This document shows, in pieces, positions 53,757 through 60,643 of a stretch of DNA of 64,000 nt. The notes beneath the pieces were generated by a model that saw only the letters and a list, made by a program, of their open reading frames with translations, made no database searches and was not told the origin of the DNA. The DNA is from Telluribacter sp035998675 (GTDB lineage: Bacteria; Bacteroidota; Bacteroidia; Cytophagales; Spirosomataceae). The stretch spans positions 1 through 64,000 of the forward strand of contig NZ_DASYHI010000016.1 of the NCBI RefSeq assembly GCF_035998675.1. Direction: 5' to 3'. Made by a program: the position numbers and the translations under genes. The stretch's first letter is position 1. Every line of letters starts with the position of its first letter.

Positions 53757-53771
53757 TGGGTTCAGGTGATT

Positions 53772-53798
53772 CGTGGCACGGCTTTGAGCCGTGCCACG
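53772..53798. repeat. Dispersed GTGGCACGG hairpin, copy 2
   Basis: CGTGGCACGGCT (53772-53783) and its complement (53787-53798) around TTG. Same core as at 19926-19956 and 53896-53924. It lies just upstream of trmN6. Confidence 0.85.
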
Positions 53799-53830
53799 GG
53801 TTTTTATAAAACTTGTCCTTTACTAATTGC

Positions 53831-53867
53831 AAACTGCTTAAACCGAAAAGAGTGGTTACGCGGCATG
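53831..53867 (-). repeat. Duplicated 5' end of trmN6
   Basis: 37 bp nearly identical to 53721-53757, the first 12 codons of trmN6 (MPRNHSFRFKQF). The two differences are both synonymous (AAT/AAC and CAT/CAC). Read on, the copy gives AISKGQVL and a stop, a 20-codon remnant. Each copy is followed on its upstream side by a GTGGCACGG hairpin, so the unit that was duplicated includes the repeat. Confidence 0.8.
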
Positions 53868-53895
53868 GGCGGGAGTTGAATGGCACATCTGGTAA

Positions 53896-53924
53896 CGGTG
53901 GCACGGCTTTGAGCCGTGCCACCG
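53896..53924. repeat. Dispersed GTGGCACGG hairpin, copy 3
   Basis: CGGTGGCACGGCT (53896-53908) and its complement (53912-53924) around TTG. It lies between the RNase H gene end (53939) and the duplicated trmN6 fragment. Confidence 0.85.
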
Positions 53925-53938
53925 TTTGGCAGTTTTGT

Positions 53939-54571
53939 TTATTTGCGACCGAAATCGGCGGGATTTTCGCCCCAGTACTCGGTTTCCCATTTCAGAATCT
54001 TGTTGGAAAAGGTGTTGTCGGCCAGCCAGCGCTCGGCCCGTTGCAGCATTTCAAAAACCGGCTTGTTACGCGGGGTAAGTACCAATTTTGTATTGGCGTG
54101 TTTTTTTTTGACCCAGCTGATGGCCGTTCGGGAGTCGGAGTAAATGGGCAGGTCGGACTGGTGCTTCTGCAGGTAGGCCAGTCCGTGTACTATGGCCAGA
54201 AACTCCCCGATGTTATTGGTAGCGTCCGCAAAGGGCCCCTGTAAAAATATACGTTCGCCGGTACGTAGGTACACTCCCTGGTACTCCATATCGCCACTTG
54301 CGGTATTCCAGGCGGCATCTACAGCGATACTGTCTTTTATGGGCTGGCCCACACTGGCAGGTGCTTCATTGGTGGCAGGAGCGGTTTCTTTTTTACTTAC
54401 AAACTCCCAGTAGTTGCGGTGTATGGCGGCCTCGGCTTCTTTCAGTGAATCAAAAGATTTATAGCGGGCTTCGGGAAAGCCTTTGATCTGGGCCTCGCAT
54501 TCCTTCCAGTCGGTAAACACGCCCGTCTGACGCCCCTGCCAGACCACATAGTACTTTTGCTTCTTTGCCAT
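53939..54571 (-). CDS. rnhA: Ribonuclease H with N-terminal viroplasmin-like domain
   Basis: 210 residues. The N-terminal caulimovirus VI/viroplasmin-like domain (KYYVVWQGRQTGVFTDWKEC, YKSFDSLKEAEAAIH), which binds RNA-DNA hybrids, precedes an RNase H domain. Catalytic acids are visible: Asp in SIAVDAAWN, Glu in ATNNIGEFLAIVHGL, Asp in LPIYSDSRTAISW and Asp in the terminal NPADFGRK. It cuts RNA in RNA-DNA hybrids. This layout is common in Bacteroidota and eukaryotic RNase H1. Confidence 0.93.
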   Translation of the reverse strand: MAKKQKYYVVWQGRQTGVFTDWKECEAQIKGFPEARYKSFDSLKEAEAAIHRNYWEFVSKKETAPATNEAPASVGQPIKDSIAVDAAWNTASGDMEYQGVYLRTGERIFLQGPFADATNNIGEFLAIVHGLAYLQKHQSDLPIYSDSRTAISWVKKKHANTKLVLTPRNKPVFEMLQRAERWLADNTFSNKILKWETEYWGENPADFGRK

Positions 54572-54661
54572 TGTACCGCAAATAAAACACTCCTACGGGT
54601 TTTTTGGTAGTTTATACAGATATTTGCGATTCAAGCCTCAACCTTACTACCTGCGCTCCTC

Positions 54662-55156
54662 ATGAAAACTGAGTTCAAATACGCTGCTATTCTGACTGGT
54701 ATCCTGTTTTTCTGGTTGCTTCTGGAATTCTGGATTGGATTTCACGATGCCCTGGTTGATTACCTCCCCATCACCTCACTACTGACTATCCTGATTTGGG
54801 CGCTTGTACTTAACCGGGAAATAAAAGAGAAGAAAAACCTGCCCACCAGTACCCACTGGAACTACGGCCGGAGCTTCCGGACTGCCTTCCTGACTACCCT
54901 GCTGGCGCTCCCCCTGCTGCTGCTTTCCCGCTGGCTTTTTTATAACCTTATTAATCCTGATTTTTTTAACAATATCATGATCAAAGGCCGCGAGTGGATT
55001 TCGGTTTCAGCGCCTACGGAGGATAATTTCAACAGCTCCGTAAAAATGATGGAAGATTACTTCCAGATGAAGTCCTACCAGAGCGTTACCCTGGTTTTCA
55101 ATGCGGTAACCGGCCTGGTGCTATCGTCTCTGCTGCCTTTATTTCACAAAAAATAA
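54662..55156 (+). CDS. DUF4199 membrane protein
   Basis: 164 residues with four predicted membrane segments (YAAILTGILFFWLLLEF, LPITSLLTILIWALVL, FLTTLLALPLLLLSRW, LVFNAVTGLVLSSLLPLF). The basic start MKTEFKYA and the loop with NYGRSFRTAFL fit DUF4199, a family mostly confined to Bacteroidota and of unknown function. Divergent from rnhA. Confidence 0.85.
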   Translation: MKTEFKYAAILTGILFFWLLLEFWIGFHDALVDYLPITSLLTILIWALVLNREIKEKKNLPTSTHWNYGRSFRTAFLTTLLALPLLLLSRWLFYNLINPDFFNNIMIKGREWISVSAPTEDNFNSSVKMMEDYFQMKSYQSVTLVFNAVTGLVLSSLLPLFHKK

Positions 55157-55170
55157 GAGGTACCTGCCAA

Positions 55171-56409
55171 CTACCGGGTATTTTCCTCCCACACCTGCAC
55201 CAGGTGTACGATTACATCCACGGCTTTTTCCATATCCTGCACCGACACCCACTCCAGACGGGAATGAAAGGCATGCTCCCCGGCGAAAATATTCGGACAG
55301 GGCAGCCCCATAAACGAAAGCCGGGAGCCATCGGTACCGCCCCTGATGCTGCGCCGCTCCGGCTGCAGACCGGCCCGCCGAATGGCTTCCAGCGCGTACT
55401 CTACTACGGCGGGGTGCTGGTCCAGAACTACCTTCATATTACGGTACTGCTCCTTTACTTCCAGGCGGGCTTTTGAGTTAGGGTACTGGAGCAGTACCTG
55501 GTCCAGTAATGTCTGTAGGTAGGCCTCCTTTTCCTGTAGTCCTTCTTCGCTAAAATCCCGGATAATAAAGTCAATAGTGGCTTTTTCCTGAATACCTTCC
55601 AGATGAACGGGGTGAATAAAGCCTTCCATTCCTTCCGTAGTCTCGGGCGACAGCTCGTCTTTGGGCAGGGCTGCCAGCAGGTCAGCGGCAATTTTCAGCG
55701 CATTTTCCAGTTTGCCTTTGGCAAAGCCCGGGTGCGTACTTACGCCTTCAATGGTAATAAGTACTCCATCGGCTGAAAAGGTTTCGTCCTCCAGGGTACC
55801 TACCGTTTCGCCATCCAGGGTGTACCCATAGTCGGCTCCGAGCTTTTCGAGGTCTACTTTTTCGGTGCCCCGACCTACCTCCTCGTCCGGCGTAAACAGA
55901 ATTTTTATTACCCCATGTTTTACCTCGGGATGCTGGATAAGGTACTCGGCCGCGGCCATAATTTCGGCTATGCCAGCTTTGTTGTCCGCCCCCAGCAAGG
56001 TAGTACCGCTCGCGGTCACGATGTCGTTTCCAATCTGGTTTTCCAGATCCGGGTGTTCGGAGCGGCGTAGTACCTGATTTTTATCCTGAGGCAAAATAAT
56101 ATCACTACCGTCCCAATTACGATGAACAATAGGCTCTACCCCGGCTCCGGTCACGTCGGGTGAGGTGTCGACGTGGGAGCAAAGGCAGATAACCGGTACG
56201 TTGGTTTTGCTGCTCGTGGCCGGTAGGGTCGCGTATACGTAACCGTGTTCGTCCAGGTGCGCGTCTTCCACGCCCAGTTCCTGCAGCTCGGCTACCAGCA
56301 GCTGACTCAGGTTCCGCTGCTTTTCGGTGGAGGGAAAACTGGTCGAATGCGGGTCCGACTGGGTATCAATGGTGACGTATTTCAGGAAGCGCTCGAGTAC
56401 GGTAGACAT
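55171..56409 (-). CDS. pepT: Peptidase T (tripeptide aminopeptidase)
   Basis: 412 residues, full length for this M20B metallopeptidase that releases N-terminal residues from tripeptides. Zinc ligands and active-site residues lie in ICLCSHVDTSPDV, LLGADNKAGIAEIM, ILFTPDEEVGRGTEKVD, LDGETVGTLEDETF and FAGEHAFHSRLEWVSVQDM. Substrate-side GGTDGSRLSFMGLPCPNIF is also present. Cytoplasmic, single gene. Its start is only 91 bp from the end of the MazG-like gene upstream. Confidence 0.96.
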   Translation of the reverse strand: MSTVLERFLKYVTIDTQSDPHSTSFPSTEKQRNLSQLLVAELQELGVEDAHLDEHGYVYATLPATSSKTNVPVICLCSHVDTSPDVTGAGVEPIVHRNWDGSDIILPQDKNQVLRRSEHPDLENQIGNDIVTASGTTLLGADNKAGIAEIMAAAEYLIQHPEVKHGVIKILFTPDEEVGRGTEKVDLEKLGADYGYTLDGETVGTLEDETFSADGVLITIEGVSTHPGFAKGKLENALKIAADLLAALPKDELSPETTEGMEGFIHPVHLEGIQEKATIDFIIRDFSEEGLQEKEAYLQTLLDQVLLQYPNSKARLEVKEQYRNMKVVLDQHPAVVEYALEAIRRAGLQPERRSIRGGTDGSRLSFMGLPCPNIFAGEHAFHSRLEWVSVQDMEKAVDVIVHLVQVWEENTR

Positions 56410-56500
56410 AGGCCTATTATTTTGTGATTGGGTGAATGAGAGATTGAGAGAATGTCCTAAACCAGCTATTCTCCCTGCGTACTCACGGACACTGCCCTGG

Positions 56501-56983
56501 TTATTTCTCTATTCCTTTCCTTTCTAGTATGCCAACCAGATTAGCCGGTGAGTAGTTAACGTTTTTAAGTGTTTTATTGTCAATGGTACGGTACACGAGG
56601 TACTTGCCGTTGTCTTCTTTGTAGTAGCACTCGGTACCCTGAGCGGTGTAGTGCGCTACGGTGCCTTCGGCTTCCTCCACCGAGTTGCAGGCTTTGGACA
56701 TATTGGACCGCTGTACCTCATCAAACAGCTCCCGGAATTTCTCCCCCAGCCCAAACTCCAGCACCGCGCCGGAAAGTACGTACTGCAGGTCACAGAGCGC
56801 GTCGGCTACTTCGACAATATCCTTTTCCAGAATGGCTACTTCCAGCTCTTTCAGCTCTTCGGCCAGCAACGCCACCCGCAGACGACTACGCTCTTCGGCC
56901 GGTATTTGGGGGGAGTCCAGTATGGGGTGTTTAAATGTACGGTGAAATTCAGCTACCTGATTGAGGCTATCTAGTTGTTGCAT
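56501..56983 (-). CDS. MazG-like nucleoside triphosphate pyrophosphohydrolase
   Basis: 160 residues from the ATG at 56983 (QQLDSLNQVAEFHRTFKHP); an in-frame ATG 12 codons upstream is possible. The all-alpha NTP-PPase helices carry EELKELEVA and EVADALCDLQYVLSG, the EExxE and ExxD Mg2+-binding motifs. The C-terminal extension (ECYYKEDNGKYLVYRTID) is typical of a Bacteroidota subgroup. It probably hydrolyses non-canonical or excess nucleoside triphosphates. Confidence 0.85.
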   Translation of the reverse strand: MQQLDSLNQVAEFHRTFKHPILDSPQIPAEERSRLRVALLAEELKELEVAILEKDIVEVADALCDLQYVLSGAVLEFGLGEKFRELFDEVQRSNMSKACNSVEEAEGTVAHYTAQGTECYYKEDNGKYLVYRTIDNKTLKNVNYSPANLVGILERKGIEK

Positions 56984-57098
56984 GGTTGGTAAGTTATTAG
57001 CTATTAGTTGGTTAGGCATTAGCCTAAATTTAATATTTATTCACACAAAAGTTAAGGTTGAGCAGGATTAAACAGGCCAACTAGTCCCCTATTCCCTT

Positions 57099-57665
57099 TT
57101 ACATAAAATTTTCTTTAAATATCTTGATAGAGATGGCCAGCAGGATAATTCCGAAAACCCGCCTCAGAATATCAGCACCGGCTTTTCCGAGCTTTCTTTC
57201 CAGCCAGGTTGACGATTTCAAGACCATAAACACCAGCACCAGGTTGAGCAGTATGCCAATCAGGATGTTCGGGATGTCGTAAGCGGCCCGCAGGGTAATG
57301 AGGGTAGTCATGGTACCGGCTCCGGCAATAAGCGGGAAAGCAATGGGTACTATAGAAGCCGTTCCGGTGTCAATGTTGTCGTGGCGGAAGATGCTCCGAC
57401 CCAGAATCATTTCAAGGCCCAGGAGGAAGATTATGAGCGCGCCCGCTACGGCAAAGGAAGCGACGTCTACCCCAAACAGACTCAGGATGCGCTCGCCCAG
57501 AAACAGGAAAACGACCATGATAAGGCCTGCTACCAGGGTTGCTTTTTCGGATTGGATGTGTCCCGTTTTCTGGCGTAAATCCACGATGAGGGGTACCGAG
57601 CCGATAATATCAATGACTGAAAATAAAATAAGCGTAACCGAAATGATTTCTTTGAAGCTGAACAT
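57099..57665 (-). CDS. MarC-family integral membrane protein
   Basis: 188 residues with six predicted membrane segments, from the ATG at 57665. Family motifs: LFSVIDIIGSVPLIVDL, VAGALIIFLLGLEMILG and IVPIAFPLIAGAGTMTTLI, then GILLNLVLVFMVLKSS. MarC proteins were once linked to multiple antibiotic resistance but have no established function. Starting at 57698 would add 11 residues without family support. Confidence 0.9.
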   Translation of the reverse strand: MFSFKEIISVTLILFSVIDIIGSVPLIVDLRQKTGHIQSEKATLVAGLIMVVFLFLGERILSLFGVDVASFAVAGALIIFLLGLEMILGRSIFRHDNIDTGTASIVPIAFPLIAGAGTMTTLITLRAAYDIPNILIGILLNLVLVFMVLKSSTWLERKLGKAGADILRRVFGIILLAISIKIFKENFM

Positions 57666-57813
57666 ACCGAGGAAGGCCTGAATTGGTTGCCTCCGCAAAG
57701 TTGAATAAATATTTGATAATGTCGCGTGTCGGCGGTTGATTGTGGAGTTGAATAAAAGAGGTGGCCGCCATGCTTCTCTTTGCTGCTTTCCTCCCAGGGT
57801 ACCTTATTTTAGG

Positions 57814-58506
57814 TTAATTAGGAATAAAATTCAGGAAGGAATTGAATTGCTGCTGGTAGCACTCGTTGTCCACCATGTAAAGGAAAGCGCCCTTTTTGGA
57901 AAATCCTTTCTGTTTTTCTTTGAGCTTTATCAAGAGGTTGGTAGACAAAATTTTCCGGCTGAAATTCCGCTTATCAAACGAAGTATCAAAAATGGCTTCG
58001 TAAAGTTTCTGTAACTGCGGAATGGTAAATTTTTCGGGTAGCAGTTCAAACCCGATCGGGTGCTGCGTGGCCTTGTAGCGGAGTTGCCGAATGGCCAGGT
58101 CGACCATGGCGCGGTGGTCAAAAAGCAGACTCGGCAGCTCGTGCATCGAAAACCAGTGCGCCTCGTACGAATCGGAGATTTTTTCCTGGTAATCGTTTAC
58201 GTTGATGAGCGCAAAGTAGGCCACGGCCACGGTACGTTCGACGGGATCGCGGCGGGGGGCGCCAAAAGTATAAAGTTGCTCGAGGTAAATATCGGTAAGT
58301 CCGGTGAGCTGGTACAGGATGCGGCTAGCCGACTCTTCCAGCCCTTCGTCCGGCTGGAGCCATCCGCCCATCAGCGACCAGGTAACGTCGTTTTCTTCAA
58401 CGCCCCGCTTGACTAGTAATAGTTTCATGTCATCGCCATCAAACCCAAATATAATGGAATCAAGGGCAACCAGGCATTTAATTTGTGCCTGGTACTGCTC
58501 TAACAT
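57814..58506 (-). CDS. NrtR-like transcriptional regulator with degenerate Nudix domain
   Basis: 230 residues from the ATG at 58506. The N-terminal Nudix domain (CLVALDSIIFGFDGDDMKLL, WSLMGGWLQPDEGLEESASR) lacks the catalytic REUxEExGU core: the corresponding stretch reads RILYQLTGL. It is followed by a winged-helix domain (IPQLQKLYEAIFDTSFDKRN, FSRKILSTNLLIKL). That is the layout of NrtR/AraR-type regulators, in which the Nudix fold senses a metabolite and no longer hydrolyses it. Target genes cannot be told; neighbours are unrelated metabolic genes. Confidence 0.85.
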   Translation of the reverse strand: MLEQYQAQIKCLVALDSIIFGFDGDDMKLLLVKRGVEENDVTWSLMGGWLQPDEGLEESASRILYQLTGLTDIYLEQLYTFGAPRRDPVERTVAVAYFALINVNDYQEKISDSYEAHWFSMHELPSLLFDHRAMVDLAIRQLRYKATQHPIGFELLPEKFTIPQLQKLYEAIFDTSFDKRNFSRKILSTNLLIKLKEKQKGFSKKGAFLYMVDNECYQQQFNSFLNFIPN

Positions 58507-58586
58507 TCTGGTTGTCACACTAATAGAAGAGAAGGGTAGGTACTTGTTTTACTATAAAGGTAAGTCAGGTTGAAATACTACTCTTT

Positions 58587-59648
58587 TCATGGGTTTGATT
58601 GCCTCCGCAGGAAGTCTTTCAGGTAATCCAGTTCGTGCTCTTCCAGGGCCGGAAAATTTGCAATCCGGAAGGTAGTTTCTTTCCAGGGACCGTAGCCGCT
58701 TCCCAACATAATACCAGCCTCCATGGCTCCTTTTTTTAAGTACTTAACCCGTTCGCCGGTTTCTTCTACCGCCATAACTGTGGTGGAGCGCACGCCCGGT
58801 TCCTGCACCAGTGGCTTGTATTTGTTTGATTCCAGGAAGTGGTACCATTGGGCGGCCCGGTTTTCGGTTTGCCGGTGGATTTCCCCGAGGGAGGGTACCT
58901 GTTCCATCACCCGTCCCAGCAGGTATATACCCAGGGTATTGGGGGTATGAGGACTCTGGTGTTTCTGAAAATTTTCCCGGATGTAGAGCAGACTATTGTA
59001 ATGGTTGCGGGAGCCAAGCTGTTCCGCTCGCTCAATGGCCCGGGGCGATACAATCATGATGCCCAGGCCCGGCGGCAGGCCAAAGCATTTCTGCACGGAG
59101 GCGTACCATACATCGGCGACGCTCCAGTCCATCAATACCCCTCCCATCGAAGACGTAGCATCCACCGCGATGAGCTCATCCGTCTGGTTTCGCAGGTCCT
59201 TCAAAAAATGCCCCGGCAGCATGGTACCGTTGGAGGTTTCGCTGTGGGTCAGGCATACTACCTCGGCTCCCGGAAGTTCGGTACTAAGCTTTTTGGGGTC
59301 AGGAAGTTCATGGAGATTAAATTCAAAGGGCCGCGCCCGGGGACACAGCCGGTGCGTGTATTCGTACCATTTTTTTCCAAAGGCCCCGTTGTACAGGTGC
59401 AGGCTTTGGCAGTTCAGGAGCGACTGGGCTATGATTTCCCAACACTCAGTGGCCGAAGAAGTAAAGTATATTTCGTAGTCGGACGGCAGGTCCAGCTTGC
59501 GGTGCAGCTGCCCGAATACATTCTCCAGCATCGACATGAAGGCGTCGCTCCGGTGGTTCATACTCAGTATTCCCGACTGGTATGCATCGGCAAGGTACTG
59601 CTCCACCTGCGGGTAAATCTTGGACGGACCGGGGTAAAAGGTAATCAT
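58587..59648 (-). CDS. Class V PLP-dependent aminotransferase (SerC/phosphoserine-transaminase-like)
   Basis: 353 residues. Class V features: YPGPSKIYPQVEQYLADA at the start, MNHRSDAFMSMLENVF, FTSSATECWEIIAQSLL, and the PLP-binding Lys in ASVQKCFGLPPGLGIMIV, preceded by AVDATSSMGGVLMDW. It most resembles phosphoserine transaminase, which makes phosphoserine from 3-phosphohydroxypyruvate, but no serA or serB gene is near. The PHP phosphatase gene upstream (gap 89 bp) hints at an amino-acid biosynthetic context. Confidence 0.82.
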   Translation of the reverse strand: MITFYPGPSKIYPQVEQYLADAYQSGILSMNHRSDAFMSMLENVFGQLHRKLDLPSDYEIYFTSSATECWEIIAQSLLNCQSLHLYNGAFGKKWYEYTHRLCPRARPFEFNLHELPDPKKLSTELPGAEVVCLTHSETSNGTMLPGHFLKDLRNQTDELIAVDATSSMGGVLMDWSVADVWYASVQKCFGLPPGLGIMIVSPRAIERAEQLGSRNHYNSLLYIRENFQKHQSPHTPNTLGIYLLGRVMEQVPSLGEIHRQTENRAAQWYHFLESNKYKPLVQEPGVRSTTVMAVEETGERVKYLKKGAMEAGIMLGSGYGPWKETTFRIANFPALEEHELDYLKDFLRRQSNP

Positions 59649-59737
59649 CAGGTTAGGTATTAATAATTAAGCGACAGGACTACTGGCTTCAACAATTTAA
59701 AACAGTACTTGTTGTCCAGGTACTATCAGGGTGGAAA

Positions 59738-60598
59738 TTACAAAGTCCGCAATCCATATTCATCAAAGGGTACATCTCTCCACTCATTCCGGATAAATAC
59801 CCGGACGGTTTTATAGCCAACCTGTTGCAGTTGCCTGGCCGTTTCGGCAAAGGCAAGGGTAATTTCTGCGGGGCCATGACTGTCCGAATTGATCATGACC
59901 GGAATCCCCTTCGCCCTCATCCTTTCCAGTATTGCCACCGATGGATAGGTTTCCAGCCCTTTTTTGTATACGCCTCGTGTGTTGACCTCCACGATACATC
60001 CGGCCTCGGCCATGGCTTCCAGGGTCTTTTCTACCTCCGCCAGGTACCAGTCCGACTGCTCATCAAAGAGGCTGTTGTTGGTATTGTGAATTTTGATTTT
60101 GTCCAGGTGACCCACAATATCCGGGCGGTCCTCCCGGACCATCCGGCGAATCAGTCCGTAGTACTGTTGAATTACCGACCGAATATCGCCCCCGTGCACC
60201 TCTACCAGTCCTTTTACAAAACCAGCCGTAGCTCCGTCAATTTCCCAGGGATTACCATCCCAATTAAGGCCCAGGTAGTGCACAGAACCAATGGTAAAAT
60301 CGAGTTGAGGAACATAGTCGGACGGCCCGCAAAGGCCGGGTATATAGTCTATCTCCAGGCCCACGTACAGTTCAATCTGGTCGGCGTACTTCTGCTTCAG
60401 GGCTCTGGTTTCGGCCAGGTACCCGTCCAGCCGATCCTGCTTCATACTCCACAAATTAACAAACGGAACCGGGCAATGGGTAGAAAAACCAAATACCGCC
60501 ACGCCCTGCCGCAGGGCAGCCTGCACCTGGGCTTCGGGCGACTCAACGCCGTCGCAGTAGTGGCTGTGGCTGTGGTAATTGGTCCAGAATGATTTCAT
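59738..60598 (-). CDS. PHP-domain histidinol-phosphatase (HisK type)
   Basis: 286 residues from the ATG at 60598. The PHP metal-binding motifs are NYHSHSHYCDGVES at the N terminus, GLEIDYIPG, FTIGSVHYLGLNWDG, GHLDKIKIHN and INSDSHGPAEITLAF near the C terminus. Together they give the trinuclear metal site of HisK/YtvP-type histidinol-phosphate phosphatases. Other PHP phosphoesterases remain possible. Same direction as the aminotransferase gene. Confidence 0.85.
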   Translation of the reverse strand: MKSFWTNYHSHSHYCDGVESPEAQVQAALRQGVAVFGFSTHCPVPFVNLWSMKQDRLDGYLAETRALKQKYADQIELYVGLEIDYIPGLCGPSDYVPQLDFTIGSVHYLGLNWDGNPWEIDGATAGFVKGLVEVHGGDIRSVIQQYYGLIRRMVREDRPDIVGHLDKIKIHNTNNSLFDEQSDWYLAEVEKTLEAMAEAGCIVEVNTRGVYKKGLETYPSVAILERMRAKGIPVMINSDSHGPAEITLAFAETARQLQQVGYKTVRVFIRNEWRDVPFDEYGLRTL

Positions 60599-60643
60599 AC
60601 TGTACAAACGGATAGATTGGTACTCTCCCTAAAAGTACTGTGC

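Noticed and set aside
58839..60592. Two long plus-strand frames (58839-59663, 59825-60592) opposite the aminotransferase and PHP genes
   Set aside because: Complement shadows of well-supported minus-strand genes.
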